A model generated the notes under the pieces. The model was not told the origin of the DNA. It was given only the letters and a program-made list of their open reading frames with translations, and did not search any database. From Flavobacteriales bacterium (GTDB taxonomy: Bacteria > Bacteroidota > Bacteroidia > JANQJC01): a stretch of 64,000 bases of DNA. The position numbers and the translations under genes are program-made. The DNA lies in NCBI GenBank assembly GCA_028281825.1, contig JANQJC010000107.1:43705-107704 (forward strand), written 5' to 3'. Below, one piece after another: positions 53,572-62,520 of the stretch. Numbering within the stretch: the first letter of the stretch is position 1; every line of letters starts with the position of its first letter.

Positions 53572-54789
53572 ATGAAACCTGAAAAAACTGGTATTGTTTC
53601 CCTGACCGCCGCTGGGCTTTTGCCACAAGAAGAAACCCTTGAAGTAGGTGCGCAACAAAAACAACTGTTTATTGGCTTACCCAAGGAAACACTTCATCAG
53701 GAAAACAGGATTGCACTAACACCAGAGGCAGTGGCCCTTTTAACTGCTAATGGACACGATGTAGTAGTGGAAACCAATGCAGGCGTAGGCGCTAACTTTC
53801 AGGATAAAGATTATAGTGAGGCTGGTGCCAAGATAGCCTACGATACCAAAGAGGTATAGCAAGCGGAAATGATTTTGAAAATAGCTCCTCCTTCATTGGA
53901 AGAAATGGAGATGATGAAGCCTCGCCAAATGCTCATCTCGGCGCTGCAAATCACTGTGCAGCCTGAGAATTTTTTAAAGACATTGATTTCAAAAAAGGCT
54001 ACTGCCATTGCTTTTGACTTTATTCGCGATAAAGAAGGCGTTTACCCATTTGTGAGGACGATGAGTGAGATAGCGGGAAGTACGTCGGTACTTATAGCCG
54101 CTGAGTACCTGAGCAACGTGAACAAGGGCAAAGGCCTGATGATGGGCGGTGTATGTGGTATCCCTCCTACAGAGGTGGTGATATTGGGTGCGGGCACTGT
54201 TGGTGAATACGCCGCAAGGGCTGCCCTTGGATTAGGTGCATCAGTTAAGGTGTTCGACAACTCCAAATACAAGTTAAGCAGGTTGCAGAATGATGTGGGA
54301 CAGAGGGTTTACACTTCTGTTATTCAACCTAAGATACTGGCTGAAACACTCAAATCTGCAGATGTTGTAATCGGCGCCATTCGCTCTTCGAGTGGTGCTT
54401 CACCCTGTATGGTTACGGAAAACATGGTGAGCGAAATGAAAACTGGCTCTGTGGTGGTAGATGTGTGTATTGACCAGGGCGGCTGCTTCGAGACATCCAA
54501 AGTTACCAGCCATAACGACCCCGTGTTTACCAAATATGGCGTTATCCATTACTGTGTGCCGAACATTGCTTCGCGTGTGGCACAAACTGCCTCACATGCC
54601 TTGAGTAATATCTTTGCTCCGCTTATTCTTGAGATTGGTGAAGCTGGTGGTTTTGAAACCAAAATGAGAAATGAGTTTGGTTTGCGCAATGGGGTTTATC
54701 TTTATAATGGAATCCTTACTAACAAGCATTTAGGCGAGCGTTTCAATATTCCTTATAAGGACTTGAACCTGTTAATGGCGGCGTTTTAA
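53572..54789 (+). pseudogene. ald: alanine dehydrogenase interrupted by one in-frame TAG at 53857-53859
   Basis: 53572-53859 (LFIGLPKETLHQENRIALTPEAVALLTANGHDVVVETNAG...AYDTKEV) and 53869-54789 (MILKIAPPSLEEMEMM...EVVILGAGTVGEYAARAALGLGASVKVFDNS) are in the same frame, separated only by TAG CAA GCG GAA. Confidence 0.85.
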
Positions 54790-54790
54790 A

Positions 54791-55165
54791 ATGAGTTTGG
54801 CCCGCAGATTTCTATTCTATTTTATTGGCATTGGGCTGGGTATTATATTCGTGTACCTGGTAGTACTCCGCGGCAGGGATTGGCCTGCATGGCTGCCCCA
54901 AGGCGCTTTGATTGAGGAAGTGCTCAGAAAACCCCGAGAAATAAACCCTAACAGCGACTGCCCCCCTGAGGCGTTAGGCATTGATAGCCTTCAGCTTAGC
55001 CGCATGATAAAAAGCGCTAGTGTTGATTTCAAGCGCAGCGAAGTACAAAAAGAGCCTTGTCGCCTTTATTACCTCAATACTGAATGGAGTGAAAAGAACT
55101 ATGAAATTACTGTTTCGGTTTGTGACTCTAGTATTGTGGTGGAGTGTGTGAGAGTGGAGGGGTAG
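54791..55165 (+). CDS. DUF4258-like small membrane-anchored protein
   Basis: 124 aa; N-terminal TM FYFIGIGLGIIFVYLVV; SRMIKSASVDFKRSEVQKEPCRLYYL. Confidence 0.65.
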   Translation: MSLARRFLFYFIGIGLGIIFVYLVVLRGRDWPAWLPQGALIEEVLRKPREINPNSDCPPEALGIDSLQLSRMIKSASVDFKRSEVQKEPCRLYYLNTEWSEKNYEITVSVCDSSIVVECVRVEG

Positions 55166-55425
55166 TTTATTAAACTTTTTGCTTTTGTATTGCCTAACAT
55201 TCTGAATTACCTTGCATTTAAGGTATAATTATTACAACAATCATTGCTATTATCCTCAATTCTTTTTTAGCAAAGGTAGAACTAAGCTACTACCGCCCAG
55301 CAGAATTTGTAATTCTGTTTTATACTCCACTGTGAACCTATCACACCCTTTCCCAGCCTTCCCCTTCCCGAAATTCTTCGGGACAGGCAAGGGGAAGGAG
55401 TATTTACTATACTTTTTGTTTGATA

Positions 55426-55533
55426 AACACACCCCCTTAGCCTGAGTCCTTCAAAACAAGCCTTGTCAGCATTCACCCCTCGAGGGGTGGATGGGAAACA
55501 AGTTGGGATTATATATAGTTTGAGAGGGGTGTT
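55426..55533 (-). mobile_element. MITE-like element, copy 2 (inverted relative to copy 1)
   Basis: Reverse complement carries AACACCCCTC...CACCCCTCGAGGGGTGAATGCTGACAAGGCTTGTTTTGAAGGACT...AAGGGGGTGTGTT, matching 53284-53392. Confidence 0.65.
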
Positions 55534-55562
55534 AAAGGATAGCGGTTCTTCTTTATGTGACA

Positions 55563-55600
55563 GAGATTGCTTCTCCGCTTGGGGTGAATCGCAATGATGG
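55563..55600. repeat. REP-like intergenic repeat
   Basis: gagattgcttctccgcttggggtgaatcgcaatgatgg. Confidence 0.55.
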
Positions 55601-55909
55601 TATATGTTTGTTATACTTTTTGCTTGACCAAAAAGTAAACAAAAAGTCAAGGTTGCCTGAAATTGCTTGCTAGTGGCAAAATCAATCATCCATTAGACGC
55701 AAAATCTTGCGTCTCTACAGAATTAATAATATTTAAAATATTGATTTCCAATTAGTTATTGAAATAAAACAATAATATTGTACTCCCTTTTTCAACAGTA
55801 TGCACCTGTAAATAACAAGCTAAAAAAACGCAAAAAAGGCCAAAAAACGCGTTTGTCGACACCCCCGAGGGACTCACGGAAAATCTTGGTCGACGAATAA
55901 CATCGTATA

Positions 55910-58900
55910 TTATTCTTCAAGGGTTATTACCCAGTCATCGGCATTTACCAGTGTGCCTTCTTTCAGGTGTATTTTTTTCACTTTGGTTTCAATTGGAGAT
56001 GTGATGGTGGTTTCCATTTTCATGGCTTCAATCACAAACATGGGTTGGTTTTTGGCTACCTCCTGCCCTTCCGTCACGAAAATCTTTGATAGCAGACCTT
56101 GCAGGGGGGCACCCACTTGGTTAGGGTCGTTTTTATCTGCTTTTGGGTTATCTGCTTTTTTAATGTTCAGTGATTTGTCTTGAACTTCGATATTGCGGGT
56201 TTGCCCATTCAGCCTAAAGAATACCATCCTCATGCCATGCTCGTCGGCGCCACTGACTGACAGCAGGCGTACGATGATATCCTTCCCTTCCCCAATGTGG
56301 ACAAAGGTTTCCTCGCGAGGCTCCATACCGTAGAAGAAATTTCGGGTAGGTATTTTTGATAAGTCGCCAAACTCCTGCTTGTAGCTGTAATAATCTTCAA
56401 AAACTTTCGGATAGAACTTGTAAGAAAGGAAATCAGTAAAGTCTAGTGAGGTATCATACTTTTTTAGAAAAGCTTCAAACTCAGTGTGGAAATCAACTGG
56501 TTCCAAGTGCTCGTTAGGCCTTTCTGTATAGGGTTTTATATCCTTCAATACTATTTTCTGCAACTCCTCTGGAAACCCACCTGGGGGCTGGCCTATATCC
56601 CCTTTGAAGTAAGCCTGCACCGACTCGGGAAAAGAGATGACCTCCCCTTTCTCCATTACGTCGTCAATAGTCAAGCCATTGGATACCAGATACATCGCCA
56701 TATCACCCACCACCTTTGAACTAGGGGTTACCTTTACTACATCACCAAACAACTTGTTTACAGCAGCGTAGGTTTCCTTGATTTCCTCAAATTTATCAGC
56801 CAATCCCAGCGCTATGGCTTGTGGCTTTAGGTTGGAGTACTGCCCACCTGGTATCTCGTTCTCAAACACTTCGGCTGTACTGGCTTTCAAGCCCGATTCA
56901 AATGGATAGTAATACTCCCTCACATTCTCAAAGTAAGTCGAGAACTTATTGAGTTTCTTGATATCTATCTTATTCTCCCTTTCATGGAATTTCAGCATCT
57001 CCACCACAGAGTTGAAGTTGGGTTGGGAAGTCAATCCTGACAGACCACCCAGAGCTACATCCACGACATCCACCCCTTTCTCAATAGCCTTCAAGTAGGT
57101 TGCTGGTTGCAATGCTGAAGTATCGTGAGTATGCAAATGAATAGGCAGGTCAACCGTCTCTTTCAAGGCTGGGATAAGTATCTCCGCAGCATAGGGCTTC
57201 AATAAACCAGCCATATCTTTGATGGCAAGAATATGAGCACCCGCATTCTCCATATCCTTGGCCAGTTGCAGGTAATACTCTAGTGTATACTTGGTCTTGG
57301 AGCCGTCCAGTATATCACCAGTGTAGCAAATGGACGCTTCAGCAAGTGCACCAGTGTTTTTCCTTACGAAATCAATACATGGAGCTACTCCTTTCATCCA
57401 GTTGAGTGAATCGAAAATACGGAAAATATCAATTCCTGTTTCCCATGATTTCTCCACAAATTTCTCAATCAGGTTATCGGGATAAGCAGTATAGCCAACA
57501 CCATTAGAGCCACGAATCAGCATTTGCAATAGGATGTTTGGCACTGCCTTGCGTATCTGTGCCAACCTATCCCAGGGGTCTTCATGCAAAAAGCGAAGGC
57601 ATACATCAAAAGTAGCCCCACCCCAAACTTCCATGCTGAATACCTGAGGATGGTTCTTGGCATAGCTTTCAGCTACTTTCAGCATATCCAAAGTACGCAT
57701 CCTTGTAGCCAACAACGACTGATGTGCATCCCTGAAAGTAGTGTCAGTATATTGTATCTCCTTTTCGTTCTTCAGCCACTCTACAAATCCCTCAGTGCCC
57801 ATATCGGTGAGCATATCCTTAGTCCCCTTTGGATATGGTTCAAACTTCTTATACTCAGGTACAATAGGCGTCACGAAAACTTTATTCCTATCAATAAACT
57901 TTACGTCAGGGTTTCCATTCACAGTTACTTCTCCCAGGTAGCGCATGATTTTGGTTCCCCTGTCCCTTCCCTTTCGGAATTTAAACAACTCAGGATGCTC
58001 TTGTAAAAAGTTCACCGTTGCCCCACCTTTTTTGAATACCTCATGATTAACGATATTCTCAAGGAACTTTACATTATGCTTTACACCCCTGATTCGGAAT
58101 TCTTGCAATGAACGTGTCATCTTACGAGCTGCGCCATCTAACGTACGCGACTTGGCAGTTACCTTAGCCAACAGGCTATCAAAAAATGGACTCACCTGAA
58201 CGCCAGGGTATACACTACCCACATCCAGCCTGATTCCAAAACCCGAAGCTGTACGGAATGCTATCACAGTTCCATAATCAGGTTTGAACTCATTCTCAGG
58301 GTCCTCAGCAGTAATCCGGCATTGGATGGCATGCCCCGTCATTGAAACTGAACTTTGGTTTGGTATGGCAATCTCATCCTCATGAAGCAAGAAACCCCTC
58401 GCAATGCGCACTTGTAGCTTCACGATATCAATTCCAGTAACTTCTTCAGTCACAGTATGTTCCACCTGTATACGTGGGTTGACCTCGATAAAGTAAATGT
58501 TGTTTTCACGGTCAACCAAAAACTCAACCGTACCTACGTTATTATAGTTAACTGACTTAACCAGATTGACGGCGTAGTCATACAGTTTCTCTTTCACAGC
58601 CTGGTCAAGCCCAAAAGCAGGAGCTACCTCTACCACCTTCTGAAACCTACGTTGTACGGAACAATCCCTTTCAAATAGATGAACCGTATTCCCTTCATTA
58701 TCAGCTACTATCTGAACTTCTATATGCTTAGGGTTCTCAACAAATTTTTCAATGAATACCGTATCATCACCAAATGCATTTTTGGCTTCCCGTTTGGCTT
58801 CATTAAAGGCGTTTTCCAGTTGTTCCTCCTCACGGATAACACGCATTCCCCTTCCACCACCGCCTGCGGCAGCTTTCAACATTATGGGGTATCCAATCCT

Positions 58901-59356
58901 TTTAGCCTCTTCGATGGCTATGGATACATCCGTTAATGGTTTCTCATTACTCTCAATTATTGGGATATTGGCAGCCTTGGCAATCTCCTTGGCAGAAACC
59001 TTATCTCCCAGCTTGGCCATCACCTCTGGGCGTGGACCAATCCATACTATACCATTCTCCTCACACTTGCGGGCAAATTCCACATTTTCTGATAAGAAAC
59101 CATAACCTGGGTGGATAGCATCTACATTTTTCTCCTTAGCTAAGGCTATAATCTCATCAATATCCAAATAAGGCTTTAACGGGTCATTATCGTGCCCAAC
59201 CTGGTATGATTCGTCAGCTTTATATCTATGTAGTGAATAACGATCCTCATAAGTATAAATCGCTACTGTGCGCATTTTCAGTTCAACACAGGCCCTTAAA
59301 ACCCTAATAGCTATCTCCCCGCGGTTAGCGACTAAAACCTTGTTTATTTTCCTCAT
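55910..59356 (-). CDS. pyc: pyruvate carboxylase
   Basis: 1148 aa; biotin carboxylase, carboxyltransferase (QYTDTTFRDAHQSLLATRMRT) and biotinyl domain (FVIEAMKMETTITSP). Confidence 0.97.
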   Translation of the reverse strand: MRKINKVLVANRGEIAIRVLRACVELKMRTVAIYTYEDRYSLHRYKADESYQVGHDNDPLKPYLDIDEIIALAKEKNVDAIHPGYGFLSENVEFARKCEENGIVWIGPRPEVMAKLGDKVSAKEIAKAANIPIIESNEKPLTDVSIAIEEAKRIGYPIMLKAAAGGGGRGMRVIREEEQLENAFNEAKREAKNAFGDDTVFIEKFVENPKHIEVQIVADNEGNTVHLFERDCSVQRRFQKVVEVAPAFGLDQAVKEKLYDYAVNLVKSVNYNNVGTVEFLVDRENNIYFIEVNPRIQVEHTVTEEVTGIDIVKLQVRIARGFLLHEDEIAIPNQSSVSMTGHAIQCRITAEDPENEFKPDYGTVIAFRTASGFGIRLDVGSVYPGVQVSPFFDSLLAKVTAKSRTLDGAARKMTRSLQEFRIRGVKHNVKFLENIVNHEVFKKGGATVNFLQEHPELFKFRKGRDRGTKIMRYLGEVTVNGNPDVKFIDRNKVFVTPIVPEYKKFEPYPKGTKDMLTDMGTEGFVEWLKNEKEIQYTDTTFRDAHQSLLATRMRTLDMLKVAESYAKNHPQVFSMEVWGGATFDVCLRFLHEDPWDRLAQIRKAVPNILLQMLIRGSNGVGYTAYPDNLIEKFVEKSWETGIDIFRIFDSLNWMKGVAPCIDFVRKNTGALAEASICYTGDILDGSKTKYTLEYYLQLAKDMENAGAHILAIKDMAGLLKPYAAEILIPALKETVDLPIHLHTHDTSALQPATYLKAIEKGVDVVDVALGGLSGLTSQPNFNSVVEMLKFHERENKIDIKKLNKFSTYFENVREYYYPFESGLKASTAEVFENEIPGGQYSNLKPQAIALGLADKFEEIKETYAAVNKLFGDVVKVTPSSKVVGDMAMYLVSNGLTIDDVMEKGEVISFPESVQAYFKGDIGQPPGGFPEELQKIVLKDIKPYTERPNEHLEPVDFHTEFEAFLKKYDTSLDFTDFLSYKFYPKVFEDYYSYKQEFGDLSKIPTRNFFYGMEPREETFVHIGEGKDIIVRLLSVSGADEHGMRMVFFRLNGQTRNIEVQDKSLNIKKADNPKADKNDPNQVGAPLQGLLSKIFVTEGQEVAKNQPMFVIEAMKMETTITSPIETKVKKIHLKEGTLVNADDWVITLEE

Positions 59357-59556
59357 TGAAAAACGGAATTGGTAGTAGATATGTCAGTATGGACAAATGT
59401 ATCTTTTTACTGGGCAAGTTACAAGTTGAAATACAGTATTAAGTACAAAGTATTAGGTATTAAGACTAAAACCTTGAAAGGGTTTCAAAGTTTTGAATTA
59501 TTGCAATCCCCCTGTGAACCCTGTGCCTTCTTTGAGCACTCTGTGGTTTAATAAAT

Positions 59557-59600
59557 GAGATCGCTTCCCCAAAAGCATTCGGGGCTCCTCGCAATAACGT
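59557..59600. repeat. REP-like intergenic repeat with internal CCCC..GGGG hairpin
   Basis: gagatcgcttccccaaaagcattcggggctcctcgcaataacg. Confidence 0.55.
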
Positions 59601-59725
59601 ATTCCGTGCCCCATCAGCTAATCCGCTAATCATCTCATCAGCTAATTAATATAAATAGATCACGGGTCTCCATTCTCACTCCGCCCGCGAACGCCCCTAG
59701 CTGCGCTTTGCCTTCTGACTTCTAG

Positions 59726-59786
59726 CTTCTGTCTCCTGTTACTTGACTTCTGTCTCCTGTTACTTGACTTCTGTCTCCTGTTACTT
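59726..59786. repeat. 21-bp tandem repeat, about three copies
   Basis: (cttctgtctcctgttacttga) x 3 running into the stop codon of the minus-strand gene at 59781. Confidence 0.95.
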
Positions 59787-60956
59787 ACTCTTCCCCAATG
59801 CTTGCTCAATATCGCTAATGATATCAGCAATATTCTCCAAGCCAACGGAAATACGCACCAAACCCGGAGTAATCCCCACAGCTTGCCTTTCTTCTTCTGA
59901 AAGCTTAGCATGTGTTGTAGAAGCTGGATGAGTCGCAATAGTCCTACTGTCACCCAAGTTGGCAGTCAATGAGCACATAGTGAGGTTATCTAAGAAACGC
60001 TTACCTTGTTCCAAGCCACCTTTCACTTCAAAGGTAATCAGTCCACCACCCTTTTTCATTTGCTTTTGTGCAATGTCATATTGTGGGTGAGACATCAAGC
60101 CAGGATAGCGTACATTCTGCACCTCTGGGTGATGCTCCAGACAGTTGGCCAGTGTAAGGGCATTCTCGCAATGCCTGTCTAGCCTCACTTCTAAGGTTTC
60201 CAAACTCTTACTTAATACCCATGCATTGAAAGGGGAAATAGCAGGGCCGGTAGAACGACAGAAAGTATAAATCTCATCAATCAACTCTTGCTTACCAACA
60301 ACCACACCGCCCATCACACGGCCTTGCCCATCCATCCACTTGGTGCCAGAGTGGGTAACCAAATGAGCACCAAACTCAATGGGTTTCTGTAGCAATGGAG
60401 TCGCAAAACAGTTATCTACATTCAGGATGAGATTATGCTTCTCAGCCAACTTGCCTAACCACTCCAAATCAATGATATCAAGCCCGGGATTAGAAGGCGT
60501 CTCAACGAATATCATCTTTGTATTGGGCTTTATCTCAGCCTCCCAGGTCTCTGGTTTGTTGGCATCTACATAAGTATGAGTAATACCAAATCTTGGGAAA
60601 ATTTTAGTGAAGAGCGTATGTGTTGAACCAAAGATAGAGCGGCAAGCCAGCACATGATCGCCATTGCCAACAATGGCGGCTATACTGGCGTACACGGTAG
60701 CCATACCAGTAGCAGTAGCAAATCCTGCTTCAGCCCCTTCCAGGCTGCACATTTTGTCAATAAGCTCTTGCGCATTCGGGTTACTGAAACGGCTATAGAT
60801 AAAGCCTTCTTCTTCATCCGCAAACACGGCACGCATTTGCTCTGCATTGTCGTAACAGAAGCTTGAAGTAAGATATAAGGGAACGCTGTGCTCCCTAAAC
60901 TTGGTTTGTTCTGCTTGTATCCTTACGGTATCCGTTTGCGGTTTCTTTTGGCTCAT
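59781..60956 (-). CDS. PLP-dependent Cys/Met metabolism enzyme (O-succinyl/O-acetylhomoserine sulfhydrylase or cystathionine gamma-synthase)
   Basis: 391 aa; SRFSNPNAQELIDKMCSLEGAEAGFATATGMATVYASI; LVTHSGTKWMDGQGRVMGG PLP-Lys. Confidence 0.92.
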   Translation of the reverse strand: MSQKKPQTDTVRIQAEQTKFREHSVPLYLTSSFCYDNAEQMRAVFADEEEGFIYSRFSNPNAQELIDKMCSLEGAEAGFATATGMATVYASIAAIVGNGDHVLACRSIFGSTHTLFTKIFPRFGITHTYVDANKPETWEAEIKPNTKMIFVETPSNPGLDIIDLEWLGKLAEKHNLILNVDNCFATPLLQKPIEFGAHLVTHSGTKWMDGQGRVMGGVVVGKQELIDEIYTFCRSTGPAISPFNAWVLSKSLETLEVRLDRHCENALTLANCLEHHPEVQNVRYPGLMSHPQYDIAQKQMKKGGGLITFEVKGGLEQGKRFLDNLTMCSLTANLGDSRTIATHPASTTHAKLSEEERQAVGITPGLVRISVGLENIADIISDIEQALGKSK

Positions 60957-60986
60957 TGCAATTGATTATGTGAACCGCAAAAATAC

Positions 60987-61406
60987 CTATTCCCCGTTAA
61001 TACTGAAACTCCAAGTAATTTTTGCTGTTTTTTCTAATAATTTGGTAACAGAACAGTACTTCTCCGCAGACAGTGTAATTGCTTTCTCCACCTTCTCATT
61101 ATCCAACTCACCTTGCAATAAATACTTGATATGGATATTAGTAAACAGCGATGGCACTTTGCCTTCTTCCCTCTCGGCAGTTACTTCCACATCATAATCC
61201 ACAACATCTTGCTTCATCTTTCGCAAGATGCTCAACACATCAATAGAGGTACAACCCGCTAAAGCCATTAATACCACTTGCATCGGGCGTGCAGCAAGGT
61301 TCTCACCACCTATACTTTCTGAGCCGTCCATCCTGATTGAATTACCGTCTTCATTGGTGGCTTCCATCAGGAAGTTCTCATTTATTCTCTTCAGGTTTAT
61401 TTTCAT
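60987..61406 (-). CDS. OsmC-family protein
   Basis: 139 aa; AARPMQVVLMALAGCTSIDVLSILRKMKQDVVDYDVEVTAERE. Confidence 0.92.
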   Translation of the reverse strand: MKINLKRINENFLMEATNEDGNSIRMDGSESIGGENLAARPMQVVLMALAGCTSIDVLSILRKMKQDVVDYDVEVTAEREEGKVPSLFTNIHIKYLLQGELDNEKVEKAITLSAEKYCSVTKLLEKTAKITWSFSINGE

Positions 61407-61488
61407 CTTGTTTCAGTTTGGATTACAAAGAAAAGAAATCTTGCCTCTGGAAGTGTATGAACCACGTCATTGCATGGATTAATAATTA

Positions 61489-61917
61489 TTACTCCTGAAT
61501 CACAGGCACGTCACTAATCAACCTCCAGGCACCCTCATTATCCCTTACCAAAGTGATAAGTGATACAAAAGTCATTTTGGTGCCAGCAAAGGTTACTCGC
61601 GCACTTGCGGTATTACCATTCACAACTATATTCTCAATGGTCAACTTGCGAGTATCACCCCCAAATTCCTTTGTTCTTATCTTCTCTATATATGCAGCTC
61701 TTGGCATCACAGCAACTTCAGTACTGCCAAAGAGCCTGTTCATTACCACCCTATAGTTATCATCCAGGTGTTTTTCTAATTCGCTTACATCATTGGTATC
61801 CCCGGCTTTGGAGAAGGCTGTAATGGTTTGTTTAACTGCTTCCATGTCATTTGTTTGTGAATAAAGATTTACACTAAATAAAATGCCAGCTATGGCTGTT
61901 AAGATTAGCTTTTTCAT
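61489..61917 (-). CDS. secreted DUF4440/NTF2-like protein
   Basis: 142 aa; signal peptide; AVKQTITAFSKAGDTNDVSELEKHLDDNYRVVMNRLFG. Confidence 0.75.
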   Translation of the reverse strand: MKKLILTAIAGILFSVNLYSQTNDMEAVKQTITAFSKAGDTNDVSELEKHLDDNYRVVMNRLFGSTEVAVMPRAAYIEKIRTKEFGGDTRKLTIENIVVNGNTASARVTFAGTKMTFVSLITLVRDNEGAWRLISDVPVIQE

Positions 61918-61955
61918 GATTTTGATTTTTATAGTTTAACTTAAGATTACTCATC

Positions 61956-61979
61956 TAATATCAATAGTTGATATATCAA
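61956..61979 (-). promoter_or_regulatory. MarR operator-like site upstream of the DUF4440-like gene
   Basis: Minus strand TTGATATATCAACTATTGATATT; near-identical to the site at 62432-62454. Confidence 0.6.
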
Positions 61980-61997
61980 TTATTTATTCAAAAAATT

Positions 61998-62432
61998 TTA
62001 ACTCATATTCTTTTGTATTCTTAAAAGCATGGAACTGAGTGTTTCCAACTCTTTCTTGGTAAAACCCTTGGTGCTTAACTCCCTATGCTCATTTACTATC
62101 TTCATATGTTTGTCTATAAACTTCTGCCCACTCTTGGTCAGAACAACATTATATTGCCTCCTGTTTCCTTCCACTTGCGTTCTCTCTACGTATCCTTTCT
62201 TTTCCAAAAGGTCTAATGTTCTAGTAATGGATGCAGGGTCTCTCAGTGATTTATCAGCCAACTCTTTCTGCGATAACTGTCCCGTCCCCTGTATTATCTT
62301 TAACAATACCCACTGATCAATAGTGATGCCCAGCCCCACTTTGTCAAACTCCCTTTGCGAATAGAGTTTAGAAACCTTGCTGGTCTTGTCTATCTGAAAT
62401 AATATCAGGTCTTCTAAAGCGATTTCTTTCAT
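61998..62432 (-). CDS. MarR-family transcriptional regulator
   Basis: 144 aa; winged helix LSQKELADKSLRDPASITRTLDLLEKKGYVERTQVEGNRRQYNVVLTKSG. Confidence 0.93.
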   Translation of the reverse strand: MKEIALEDLILFQIDKTSKVSKLYSQREFDKVGLGITIDQWVLLKIIQGTGQLSQKELADKSLRDPASITRTLDLLEKKGYVERTQVEGNRRQYNVVLTKSGQKFIDKHMKIVNEHRELSTKGFTKKELETLSSMLLRIQKNMS

Positions 62433-62454
62433 TGATATATCAATTATTGATATT
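62432..62454 (+). promoter_or_regulatory. MarR operator-like site in the marR/metX divergent region
   Basis: Plus strand TTGATATATCAATTATTGATATT; contains TTGATATATCAA palindrome and ATATCAA-N3-TTGATAT. Confidence 0.6.
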
Positions 62455-62520
62455 GCAAATATATAAATTATCTTTTATCTCCAACATCAGAAATCGATTA
62501 ATTTATATTTGCCATCGCAA

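Noticed and set aside
55282-55689. 135-aa minus-strand ORF (contains RGVNADKACFEG)
   Set aside because: Translation of the MITE-like repeat plus REP-like sequence; not a real gene.
59660-59953. 97-aa minus-strand ORF with SSNRRQKSSNRRQK repeats
   Set aside because: Produced by the 21-bp tandem repeat and an out-of-frame read of the PLP enzyme gene.
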